Positions 26,453 through 34,525 of a stretch of 64,000 nucleotides of DNA are shown here, one piece after another. This DNA comes from Parafilimonas terrae (GTDB lineage: Bacteria > Bacteroidota > Bacteroidia > Chitinophagales > Chitinophagaceae), in NCBI RefSeq assembly GCF_900115755.1, contig NZ_FOXQ01000010.1:124001-188000 (forward strand). The letters run 5' to 3'. The notes below the pieces were generated by a model. The model ran no database searches and was not told the origin of the DNA. It was given only the letters and a program-made list of their open reading frames with translations. The position numbers were made by a program, and so were the translations under genes. Each line of letters begins with the position of its first letter. Position 1 is the stretch's first letter.

Positions 26453-27220
26453 TTAATTGCTGCTGCCAAATACTTTCTTTAAAAGCTCGGTTGTGCGTGC
26501 TGCGGGGTTATCCCTTATGTCTTTTTCCTGCTGGCCTATCTCATAAAAAATGCCGTTCAAAGCCCTGCCTGTTACATAGCTTGAAAGGTCTGTATCGAGT
26601 TTATTGTTGCCAAAAAGATTGATCTTATTATAGGCAGTAGCTAAATCGCTCCAGTATTTTGTAGCATTTACTTTCTGCAGCGACTTTTCTATTACAGGTT
26701 TAAATGCCGCCGTTAAAGGATCAGTTGTTTTTGTTTTAAGATAATGCGTTGCAGAAGTATCGTTACCTTTTAAAATACCCCAGGCATCCTGGATGGTCAT
26801 TTGTTTTATGGCATTCACAAATATGGGCGCTGCACTTTTACTGGCATCTTCAGCCGCGTGGTTCATAGAAGCAATGGCATCATCTGCAAGTTTACCAAGG
26901 CCTGCACTGCGCAATACCTGTTCAGCTTTCTGCGCTTCGGGCGGTAATAAAATTTTTATGGCTGCATTTTTTAAAAATCCATTAACGGCAGAGAGTTTCG
27001 ACGTGCCGTTTTGTGTTCCTTTTTCCAAAGCTTGTTTTAAACCGGCTACCACATCTTCTGTGCTAAGCGAAGAGTTGCCCTGCGACAATCCGTCCAACAC
27101 ATTGCTTACAGAAGAATCTTTGGAAACAGATTTTATTACTTTATCCAGCAACTGTGCATGGAGTGCAGAACAAATAAACAGGGTTGCTAAAAACAGGCTT
27201 AACAATTTTTTTATATGCAT
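26453..27220 (-). CDS. DUF4197-family secreted protein
   Basis: 255 residues with a signal peptide (about 1-22, SALHAQ). The rest is helical and matches DUF4197 proteins: VVAGLKQALEKGTQNG near 60-75, KILLPPEAQKAEQVLR near 95-110, DAWGILKGNDTSATHYLKTKT near 148-168, and KYWSDLATAYNKI. The family is periplasmic and its function is unknown. It stands alone, divergent from the membrane protein at 27378. Confidence 0.88.
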   Translation of the reverse strand: MHIKKLLSLFLATLFICSALHAQLLDKVIKSVSKDSSVSNVLDGLSQGNSSLSTEDVVAGLKQALEKGTQNGTSKLSAVNGFLKNAAIKILLPPEAQKAEQVLRSAGLGKLADDAIASMNHAAEDASKSAAPIFVNAIKQMTIQDAWGILKGNDTSATHYLKTKTTDPLTAAFKPVIEKSLQKVNATKYWSDLATAYNKINLFGNNKLDTDLSSYVTGRALNGIFYEIGQQEKDIRDNPAARTTELLKKVFGSSN

Positions 27221-27328
27221 GGTTCAAAGATAACAGCGCCGGTTTTAAGGTAGCGTTAAATGCGGCTGATGCGGGCAGTTATTTAATACAGAAAAGAAAG
27301 AATATATCCGGCTCTTATTACATCACAA

Positions 27329-27359
27329 TTTGTTTAAATAAACCCTGGTTTTTATATTG
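27329..27359 (+). promoter_or_regulatory. Promoter of the DoxX-like membrane protein gene
   Basis: TTTG (27329-27332), a 20-base spacer and TATATTG (27353-27359) give a close Bacteroidota promoter. The start would be near 27366, which rules out a TTG start at 27357 and supports the ATG at 27378. Confidence 0.6.
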
Positions 27360-27377
27360 CCACAAAACATGCTGCTC

Positions 27378-28634
27378 ATGGAAAATATACTTACTCCAGA
27401 AGAACAAATAAAAATACACGATAGCTTATTAAAAAAATTCTTCGGCCTTTGGGCGGTGGTGTATGTGTATGCTTTTATGGCTACTTCGCAATTCAGCATT
27501 CCCATACCTTTTCTTGAACAATTCGTGGTTTGGTTTGGCAAAACATTCCTGCACCTGGAAGACCTGCATAAAATAACCAACACCGGCAGTGGCGATACCA
27601 CGTACGATTTTGTTTTGATATTGGTTATCACCATTCTTTCTTTACTCATCACCATTATCATTTTATTTATTGACCGCAAACGCGCCAGCTATCGTTCTTT
27701 ATATTTATTCACGATTGTTATTGCACGGTACTATGTAGCGTTTACCATGATCACGTATGGCTTTGCAAAACTCTTCGACGGGCAGTTTCCCGCCAATGGT
27801 TATTCAAGGCTGGAAGAAAAAGTAGGCGATATGTCGCCCATGGGTATGGTGTGGGCATTTATGGGCGCATCCCGTGCTTATACTTTTGTTTCAGGCCTGC
27901 TTGAATTTACCGGCGGCGTGTTATTGTTATTCAGGAAAACAAAAACCATCGGCGCATTATTTTCCATGGCAGTAATGCTGAATGTTGCTTTACTGAATTA
28001 TATGTATGATGTGCCGGTTAAAATATTCTCCACGCATATTGTATTGCTCTGCATTTTTATATTAACGTTCGACTGGAAACTGTTGTATAATTTCTTTATC
28101 CGTCACCGCACAGAGAAACTTTATTACAATAAACTGAGGGCGCCCAAAAAATGGATGCAAATTTCATTAAGGGTAATAAAAATTCTATTCATAGTGGTTA
28201 TGCTGAACAATAACTATTATTATTTACAACGTGCATTCAATAAACAACCGCTTCCTATGGAAGGATATTATGCCGTGAATACTTTTATACTTAACCATGA
28301 TACATTGCCCGTAATTGCCAATAAAAAAGATACCGTTGGCTGGAGCAAAATGTTTATACAATATCCGGGCAGCGTATCTGTTAAACTAAATTCCGATACT
28401 ACTATATGGAAAAAAGTAAAGGTTGATACGGTTAAAAAAACTTTCAACATCAGCAACTACGACTCCACGCAATATGCTTTGCTTAATTATACCATGCGTA
28501 ATGATACGGTGGCCTTCAACGGAACTATCAAAAACGATACAGCCACTATTATATTCATCCGCAAACAAAAGAAAGATTATTCGCTCAGCGGAAGAGGTTT
28601 TCACTGGATAAATGAATACCCGCCGAATTGGTAA
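27378..28634 (+). CDS. DoxX-like multi-pass membrane protein with C-terminal extracytoplasmic domain
   Basis: 418 residues from the ATG at 27378. About seven membrane segments fill residues 20-290, including a DoxX-like core (FTMITYGFAKLFDGQFP, then SRAYTFVSGLLEFTGGVLLLF). The last 125 residues are soluble and strand-rich (for example DTLPVIANKKDTVGWSKMF). Family members are linked to redox or small-molecule handling at the membrane, but no role is shown here. It is followed by a 730-bp repeat region and then rmuC. Confidence 0.8.
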   Translation: MENILTPEEQIKIHDSLLKKFFGLWAVVYVYAFMATSQFSIPIPFLEQFVVWFGKTFLHLEDLHKITNTGSGDTTYDFVLILVITILSLLITIIILFIDRKRASYRSLYLFTIVIARYYVAFTMITYGFAKLFDGQFPANGYSRLEEKVGDMSPMGMVWAFMGASRAYTFVSGLLEFTGGVLLLFRKTKTIGALFSMAVMLNVALLNYMYDVPVKIFSTHIVLLCIFILTFDWKLLYNFFIRHRTEKLYYNKLRAPKKWMQISLRVIKILFIVVMLNNNYYYLQRAFNKQPLPMEGYYAVNTFILNHDTLPVIANKKDTVGWSKMFIQYPGSVSVKLNSDTTIWKKVKVDTVKKTFNISNYDSTQYALLNYTMRNDTVAFNGTIKNDTATIIFIRKQKKDYSLSGRGFHWINEYPPNW

Positions 28635-28639
28635 ATCGT

Positions 28640-28860
28640 CTGAACCAGGATTTATAGGATTTTTCTGATTAAAAGATTATACAATCTCAAACAAGAGCAA
28701 GCGTTATATAAAAAGAAAACACTTGCAAAATGACACTAAATTCAATAACAAGCAACACAATAAAGCAAGCCGCACAGAGGGAGGCGATGGCCCGGCAAAA
28801 CGTGCGGAGCAATCGGGTTTGTCTTGATTTTTTGGTTCTTTTGCATCAAGGCAAAAGAAC
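28640..28860 (+). repeat. Intergenic repeat element, copy 1
   Basis: It opens with CTGAACCAGGATTTATAGGA, then a stretch AAAAGATTATACAATCTCAA, a variable A-rich part, and a 68-nt conserved core (28761-28828). It ends in a perfect 10-bp hairpin (28835-28844 with 28851-28860) with loop ATCAAG. Copy 2 at 29020-29255 has the same order. The cores differ at 2 of 68 positions. Confidence 0.85.
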
Positions 28861-28895
28861 ATACTAAAACTTTAATTCATTTATATTATTCCTCT

Positions 28896-28961
28896 GTACT
28901 TTTCTCTTGAAAGAAAAGTACCAAAAGTTCAAGCACGGATGATATTTCGACACATCCGTGC
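28896..28961 (+). repeat. Two further hairpins between the repeat copies
   Basis: GTACTTTTCT (28896-28905) pairs with AGAAAAGTAC (28912-28921); its loop read on the other strand is TTCAAG, close to the ATCAAG loops of copies 1 and 2, so it looks like the same hairpin type in inverse orientation. A second hairpin follows: GCACGGATG (28933-28941) with CATCCGTGC (28953-28961). Confidence 0.65.
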
Positions 28962-29019
28962 ACGTCCCTGATTAAGCTTTTGTACTGATGATTCTTCAGC
29001 AGTTGAACCCTGATACTTG

Positions 29020-29255
29020 CCTGAACCTGGATTATAAGATTCTTCGGCTTAAAAGATTATACAATCTCAAACAATCAAAAACGTTATATAAAAACCGGAC
29101 ACAAATAATATGATTAATAATGATCAAACATTCAGCAAGTAACATAATTAATAAAGCAAGCCACACAGAGGGAGGCGATGGCCCGGCAAAACGTGCGGAG
29201 CAATCGGGTTTGCCTTGATCTTTTTGTTACTTTTTCCATCAAGGGAAAAAGTAAA
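29020..29255 (+). repeat. Intergenic repeat element, copy 2
   Basis: It has the same layout as copy 1: CTGAACCTGG, AAAAGATTATACAATCTCAA, a 68-nt core (29152-29219), and an end hairpin of 11 bp (29227-29237 with 29244-29254) with the identical loop ATCAAG. The stem bases differ from copy 1 but remain fully paired. Confidence 0.85.
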
Positions 29256-29366
29256 GAAGAAACTTTTTCATTCAAAAAATAATCACTACTAAAATCAATT
29301 CATCAAACAAAAAAATCATTTATAAAACACAAACCCATCAATTTCGCCAATCAAAAAAAATAAATA

Positions 29367-30935
29367 ATGGCAGTACTCTATATATTACTCGGCATAATCA
29401 TTTTACTCTTAATTATTGTATTAATAAAATCATTCACCGGCAACAATAATGCACAGCAGCAATCTATAGAAAACATAGAAACAAAACTGAATGAAACTGC
29501 CATTCAGCAAAACGCTAAACATGAAGCTTTGCAAAGCAACCTGCAACGCATAGAAGCCGCCCTGCTTGCCGCCGGCCAGCACACAGAACAATCCCTGCGC
29601 AACGATTTGCAGCAGGGCCAGGAAACCATCCGCAAAGAAATTTCTTTCAACCGCATTGAAACCAATAACCAATCCTTACGCGCCAGGCAGGAACAAACAA
29701 AAGCCCTGCAATCCTTCGAAGAAAAACTCAATCACCTCACCAATACCATCGATCATAAATTATCTGCTTTCAGCGAAAGCAATAATAGCAATGCACTTGC
29801 TTCACGCACAGAAATAAAAGAAGCGCTCAACAGTTTCAAAAAAGATTTAGCGCAAAGCATCGGCGATTTCAATACACAGCAAAAAGATAATTTCTATCAA
29901 TTGCTGCGCAAACAAAGCGACCAAAACACAGACACCAGCACGAAGCTCGACACCATGCGCAACACCATCGAACAAAAAGTTACCGCCATGCAAACCAGCA
30001 ACGAGCAGAAGCTGGAACAAATGCGCATTACCGTGGATGAGAAACTGCAGAAAACATTGGAAGCAAGGCTCGGCGAAAGTTTTAAACTCGTAAGTGAAAG
30101 ACTCGAAGCCGTACACAAAGGCCTTGGCGATATGCAAACTTTGGCCACCGGTGTTGGCGATCTTAAGCGTGTGCTCAGCAATGTAAAAACACGCGGCGTG
30201 CTTGGCGAGTATCAACTGGAAAGTTTGCTGGAACAAATCCTCACGCCTGATCAATATGCAAAAAATGTAAAGACCAAACGTGGCAGCAATGCACTGGTGG
30301 AGTTTGCCGTAAAGCTGCCCAACAAACAAAACAGCAACGAACCTTTATGGCTGCCCATCGATAGTAAGTTTCCCAAAGAAGCTTTTGAATTGCTCACCGA
30401 TGCGTATGAACACGGCAACCCCGAACAGGTGGAAGAACACCGCCGCACCTTCAGCAAAGGCATACGCAACTGCGCACAGGATATTTGCAGCAAATACATT
30501 GATGCGCCCAACACCACTGATTTTGCCATACTCTTTTTACCATTCGAAAGCCTGTATGCCGAAGTGCTGCGCACGCCCGGGCTCTTCGAAAGCATGCAGC
30601 GCGAATGCCGCGTTATCATTACCGGCCCCACCACGCTCAGCGCGCTGCTCAACAGTTTACAAATGGGTTTCCGCACCCTCGCCATAGAAAAGCGCAGCGG
30701 CGAAGTATGGCAGTTGCTCAGCGCCGTAAAAACAGAGTTCGGCAACTTTAATACATTGCTCACCAAAGCGCAAAGCAACATACAAACCGGGCTTAACCAA
30801 CTGGAAGATGTGGTGGGCAAACGCACCAAAGCCATAGAAAGAAAATTAAAAGACGTGCAGGTGTTGAATGTGGATGATGCGAATAAAATAATACCAATGA
30901 TTGGAGATGAACAATTGAATGATGAAGAAGAATAA
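29367..30935 (+). CDS. rmuC: DNA recombination protein RmuC homologue
   Basis: 522 residues. A single N-terminal membrane helix (about 3-24) is followed by a long coiled coil (30-280, rich in Gln, Glu and Lys) and the RmuC nuclease-like domain (about 285-470) with RGVLGEYQLESLLEQIL, PIDSKFPKEAF, and TTLSALLNSLQMGFRTLAIEKRS. RmuC proteins limit inversions at short repeats in E. coli; the biochemistry is not firmly known. The gene follows the repeat region directly, with no clear operon partner. Confidence 0.95.
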   Translation: MAVLYILLGIIILLLIIVLIKSFTGNNNAQQQSIENIETKLNETAIQQNAKHEALQSNLQRIEAALLAAGQHTEQSLRNDLQQGQETIRKEISFNRIETNNQSLRARQEQTKALQSFEEKLNHLTNTIDHKLSAFSESNNSNALASRTEIKEALNSFKKDLAQSIGDFNTQQKDNFYQLLRKQSDQNTDTSTKLDTMRNTIEQKVTAMQTSNEQKLEQMRITVDEKLQKTLEARLGESFKLVSERLEAVHKGLGDMQTLATGVGDLKRVLSNVKTRGVLGEYQLESLLEQILTPDQYAKNVKTKRGSNALVEFAVKLPNKQNSNEPLWLPIDSKFPKEAFELLTDAYEHGNPEQVEEHRRTFSKGIRNCAQDICSKYIDAPNTTDFAILFLPFESLYAEVLRTPGLFESMQRECRVIITGPTTLSALLNSLQMGFRTLAIEKRSGEVWQLLSAVKTEFGNFNTLLTKAQSNIQTGLNQLEDVVGKRTKAIERKLKDVQVLNVDDANKIIPMIGDEQLNDEEE

Positions 30936-31412
30936 TTTTTATTTGGGGCTGTCAGCGGTTGTATATCTATCAACTGCATTTCGGGCTTTACAGCAAATCC
31001 GGCACAAGGCAAACGCACAAAACCTTCACCGTGTTTTCCATTTCAATCCCGCAGCCGTTTATCTGTTAAATAATTATCAGCATAATTTACAGAAATACGG
31101 CAAAGAATAGGCAAGTTAAATTACCACTATTAGGATTTTCAAAAAAATTGCTCACTGTATTTAATTGTTGTTCTGGCAATGATTTTAAAACTGCTATTAT
31201 TAATTTTTTTAACAACTTAGTTTCCGCTCTTAATTCCTAACTTGTTTTTCTAAACTTTCACCGGTGTTAAATTCTTGATTAGAATTAGCATTTAATAAGG
31301 GTAAATAATCAGTTATTTGCATTTTTATAAATTTTTAATATTGCCAATATTTGTTTCTTAAAATTATTCTGTTACTGTCAAGATAAAAGGATAGTAATGA
31401 GAAGAAGAATGG
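30936..31412. other. 477-bp region without a supported gene
   Basis: A frame of 63 codons (30919-31110) overlaps the end of rmuC but has no family character or start signal. The remainder is AT-rich with no strong hairpins or repeats seen. Confidence 0.4.
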
Positions 31413-31853
31413 TCAATAAGAATCAGGATCATTAGGATTATAATAATTACCTCCATAATCTTCGTCATCATAATTTTTCTCTCTCAAATCTCTCCATGGA
31501 TCTTCAATGTCTGACCACATACCGTCTTCCTTGCCACCATATTGCTCATCTAATTCGGCATCTTTCTCTGCCTTTTCTATCATTTTAAAAAAAGGTTCAT
31601 TTTTTTTAAAAAACCATTCTGACAATTTTATTACAAGAAGCTTATGATTTCTATCAACTCCATCGTAATCTTTGCACTTGCGAAATTCATTGAAAATAAT
31701 TTGACTTTTAGGAATCCATAGACTTTTATAACGTTCCTGCCCTATTTGATACTCAAGCATTATAGCTAAATGCGTAATTTTTCCTATTTGAAAATATCCA
31801 ACATCTTCAATGACAACTCCTCTTCCGAGTGTAAATACTTCATCTTCATTCAT
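31413..31853 (-). CDS. Hypothetical acidic protein
   Basis: 146 residues, no signal peptide, no recognised family. The first 95 residues look like a compact alpha/beta domain; the last 45 are very acidic and rich in Tyr, Asn and Pro (DDEDYGGNYYNPNDPDSY). It lies 43 bp downstream of the small frame at 31897 on the same strand. Together with the REP transposase region this looks like an accessory island; the role is unknown. Confidence 0.6.
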   Translation of the reverse strand: MNEDEVFTLGRGVVIEDVGYFQIGKITHLAIMLEYQIGQERYKSLWIPKSQIIFNEFRKCKDYDGVDRNHKLLVIKLSEWFFKKNEPFFKMIEKAEKDAELDEQYGGKEDGMWSDIEDPWRDLREKNYDDEDYGGNYYNPNDPDSY

Positions 31854-31896
31854 AATAAAAATTTTTAATTGAAAAACAATTATTAAAAGAAAATAA

Positions 31897-32160
31897 CTAT
31901 ACGTCCGTTGGTATAAAATTGTTTAAACCAATTGATTGCTCTGCAATTTTTATTGCATCGTTATAACTTTGTGCTTCAATTATGCATTCATAAAATCTTC
32001 CAGTTTCAGGACTAAAATCACCGCTATAATAGTTGTGAGTTTCTTCTTTTTTCACAACAATTTCTTCTGCTATCAACTTGTCATTCTTGCGTATTATCCT
32101 ATATCCCCAACTCGGCGAAGTGTTCGGGGAGTCTCGGCGAAGTTTGCAACTTCGCCGCAT
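31897..32160 (-). pseudogene. Small hypothetical protein whose 5' end is replaced by a REP hairpin
   Basis: The frame gives 87 residues, but the ATG and residues 2-8 are encoded by the repeat hairpin at 32136-32156 and its conserved flank. The part from about residue 18 looks natural (IEAQSYNDAIKIAEQSIG), with no internal ATG; a TTG near residue 27 could start it. Either the original start was lost through repeat insertion or the gene now uses the repeat's ATG. No family is recognised. Confidence 0.5.
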
Positions 32161-32255
32161 CTATTTTAAAGTTTGTAACTTTGATTCAGCATTCAACAAC
32201 AAAAGAAGAAGTTTAAAACTTCAATATAACATAAGCGAAGTTGCAAACTTCGCTT
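32136..32255. repeat. Cluster of four REP-like hairpins downstream of the transposase
   Basis: Four hairpins share a tip of the form (A)AGTT-NNN-AACT(T): 32136-32156 (9 bp, loop TGC), 32168-32182 (6 bp, loop TGT), 32208-32222 (6 bp, loop TAA) and 32233-32255 (10 bp, loop GCA). A fifth lies on the other side of the transposase at 32843. Outer stem bases differ while pairing is kept, the hallmark of REP sequences mobilised by RAYT enzymes. Confidence 0.8.
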
Positions 32256-32267
32256 AGCGTCCAAACA

Positions 32268-32810
32268 TTATTTCGGCGCTAATTCAATCAGGCATTTTTT
32301 GTTATAATAAAATCTTGCACTGCTGTATAAATAATCTTCCGCATGCTCTACAATGCCTGCACGAACAGGATTATTATGAATATAATCTGTTCGTTGCCGC
32401 CACATCTTTTCATAACTTAATTCAACAGCATGATAATCCTGTTGCCAAAACTGGTAAGTTTTATTATTGCTGTTTCTTGCGCCTGCAAAAGCAAACTTTT
32501 TCAGTAACCATTCTTTTCTGCTTTCATTTGTATTTATAATAGCATCAATTATTTGTTTGGCAGTAAATTTTTTAAAATCCCTGATAATGTCACTTAACAG
32601 AAGTTTGTCACTTGAAACAATTGCATGCAGATGATTGCTCATTATTACAAATTCATAAACATATAACCCTTTATTTGTAATACAATATTTCAGGCTTTCG
32701 ATTAAAATATCTTTATATTCTTTTCTTGTAAAAACATCCACCCAATCAATAACAGTTAATGTAATAAAGTAAGCACTATGCTGGTCTTTTATTCTGTATG
32801 CATCAGCCAT
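32268..32810 (-). CDS. REP-associated tyrosine transposase (RAYT, IS200/TnpA-like HUH family)
   Basis: 180 residues, full family length. The HUH metal motif is H60-L-H62 (MSNHLHAIV), the catalytic tyrosine is probably Y126 (QDYHAVEL), and the C-terminal signature HNNPVRAGIVEHAEDYLYSSA is typical. RAYTs cut and rejoin single-stranded DNA at REP hairpins and are usually single-copy domesticated genes. All key residues are present, so it should be active. Hairpins of one design flank it on both sides (32136-32255 and 32843-32863), making a REP-RAYT unit. Confidence 0.92.
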   Translation of the reverse strand: MADAYRIKDQHSAYFITLTVIDWVDVFTRKEYKDILIESLKYCITNKGLYVYEFVIMSNHLHAIVSSDKLLLSDIIRDFKKFTAKQIIDAIINTNESRKEWLLKKFAFAGARNSNNKTYQFWQQDYHAVELSYEKMWRQRTDYIHNNPVRAGIVEHAEDYLYSSARFYYNKKCLIELAPK

Positions 32811-32842
32811 TCGATGAAATTATAAACTTTGAAATACAAAAA

Positions 32843-32863
32843 AGCCAGGTTGCCAACTTGGCT
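32843..32863. repeat. REP-like hairpin upstream of the transposase
   Basis: AGCCAGGTT (32843-32851), loop GCC, AACTTGGCT (32855-32863); 9 pairs with one G-U. The GTT-NNN-AAC tip matches the four downstream hairpins. Confidence 0.75.
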
Positions 32864-33046
32864 CTGTCGCAGCAGGGTCTTCATTGCAAAGCCATGTGTA
32901 CAGCATGAGACCTTGTGTTGTAAGACCTGCAATAAAAATGCTTTATTTGTTTGGCCAGTTATATTTATTAACCGCTAAAAACCTTCACATATTTCATTAT
33001 CCCGGTTTTTGTTGCCGCTATTGCAGTTAAGCAAATCTGTTTATTA

Positions 33047-34309
33047 TTACTTAAAAAACCTGTCTGCAAAATCCAGGTATTGCTGCCAGTCGTAAAGCTG
33101 TATATCATGCCCGCCTTCGCGTATATGATAACCTATTGACCCGCTGCCCACAGGCGTATTTACCGTCGGCGGCACAGCGCCCGGCAACCCGGTGAGGTTA
33201 TACAGCTTATATACTTCTCCTGCATGCCATGCAGAAAGATATTCCCCGGTGGGGTCTGACCACAGGTCCTGCGATGCACTGGCAACATATACCGGGCGTG
33301 GCGCTATTAAAGCAACGAGCTCATGAAAATCTACTGGCAATTCATCTTCACGGTCATTATACGCTTTGTAGTTATCACAAAACCAGTGCGGGAATGCTGT
33401 ATTGATCTTTGTAATCGTTTCTCCATATTTTCTTCTTGTAATTGCCGCACCGCCTTCACCCGAATTATTGGATATCACCAATGCAAAACGCTTGTCCTGC
33501 GCACCGGCCCACAATGCGGTTTTGCCCAGGCGGGAATGTCCTATTACGGCAACCCTCTTAGCGTCAACCGCCGGGTCGGTTTCCAGGTAATCCATAGCCC
33601 GGCCCAGGCCCCATGCCCACACACCGATGGCGCCCCATTCACCGGGGGCAGGTTTTGTTTGGCCATCTTTATAAAACAAAGGCGCGATGCCTGCATTAAT
33701 ACTGTTGCTGCTGTCGGGCTGAAGATCGCCATAATATATTGTTGCCAATCCATAGCCACGGTTAATGATTTCTTCCACCGGCCACCGGCCTGCCTGTACG
33801 CCGCGGGAAGCTTCCGTGGCATGATGATCTTTATATGCCGCCCCTTCCTCATACCTTACCCACCGTTTTGAAATCAATATTCCTGTATCCGCATTTATCG
33901 TTTGGTTGCCGCCAAAATTCAAACCTAAAAACAGCGGTGCTGGCTTGCCCGTATTATTGGGCAGGTACAATAACATATCCATAAAATATTTTTCATCTTT
34001 TGAAAAATAGGCCCGCACCTGTTTGCGTGTAGCTGCTCCATTCAGTGCAGTAGTGTTAACCGACAATGTAACAAACCGCACAGGGATTTTCTTCGCCGGC
34101 GTTTTACCATATACATATTTTTCAAACAGGGCAAGCACTTCGGGCCTGTGTTTTTCCCAGCCTGCTGCAGTATGAATGGCTTTGCCCGATTGCGTTATTA
34201 ATAAAGGCGGCAATTGATAGGAAGTGTCGGGAATTTCTGTTGTTTGAGCAGTGGCAGCCATGGTAAGAACAACAGCCAATGCCGTACCTGTAATAAATTT
34301 ACGCATCAT
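33047..34309 (-). CDS. CE15-type glucuronoyl esterase, secreted
   Basis: 420 residues with a signal peptide (about 1-22). The alpha/beta-hydrolase core has the CE15 nucleophile elbow GHSRLGK with Ser259, followed by ALVISNNSGEGGAAI, and the catalytic His401 in REGGHDIQ. CE15 enzymes cut the ester between 4-O-methylglucuronic acid of xylan and lignin alcohols; some bacterial members act on other uronate esters. The start MMRKF leaves two ATG options three bases apart. It stands alone beside the REP-RAYT region. Together with uxuA and the SDR enzyme it supports use of uronate-bearing plant glycans. Confidence 0.88.
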   Translation of the reverse strand: MMRKFITGTALAVVLTMAATAQTTEIPDTSYQLPPLLITQSGKAIHTAAGWEKHRPEVLALFEKYVYGKTPAKKIPVRFVTLSVNTTALNGAATRKQVRAYFSKDEKYFMDMLLYLPNNTGKPAPLFLGLNFGGNQTINADTGILISKRWVRYEEGAAYKDHHATEASRGVQAGRWPVEEIINRGYGLATIYYGDLQPDSSNSINAGIAPLFYKDGQTKPAPGEWGAIGVWAWGLGRAMDYLETDPAVDAKRVAVIGHSRLGKTALWAGAQDKRFALVISNNSGEGGAAITRRKYGETITKINTAFPHWFCDNYKAYNDREDELPVDFHELVALIAPRPVYVASASQDLWSDPTGEYLSAWHAGEVYKLYNLTGLPGAVPPTVNTPVGSGSIGYHIREGGHDIQLYDWQQYLDFADRFFK

Positions 34310-34425
34310 GCAAGCATTTGATTTAATTGTACCGGAATAATATTAAAGACCGGCGTGAAAGATACTATATCCCGTTGGTTTAGGGCAACCGGTTTTCATG
34401 CAATTGTTTAACGAATGGCAAAGTG

Positions 34426-34460
34426 TTCGCCGCATCTGTTTTAAAGTTTGTACTTTTATT
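34426..34460 (+). repeat. Degenerate copy of the REP flank and second hairpin
   Basis: The stretch TTCGCCGCATCTGTTTTAAA and the following GTTTGTACTTT match 32151-32182 closely. The small hairpin is damaged (AAAGT-TTGT-ACTTT). It lies in front of the peroxiredoxin gene, 66 bp before its ATG. Confidence 0.7.
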
Positions 34461-34525
34461 ATACAATACATGAATTTAAACCTCCTGTCTGCACTGAATC
34501 ATAATCGTATTTAAAACAATTGGTC

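Noticed and set aside
28640-29255. CRISPR array
   Set aside because: There are only two long copies with different internal sequence, no regular short repeats or spacers, and no cas genes in the window.
30251-31018. A 255-codon minus-strand frame across the end of rmuC
   Set aside because: It is antisense to the conserved RmuC domain and full of Ser, Leu and Cys, as expected for a shadow frame.
30919-31110. A 63-codon plus-strand frame after rmuC
   Set aside because: It overlaps the rmuC end, has no signal, family or start region, and is short enough to be chance.
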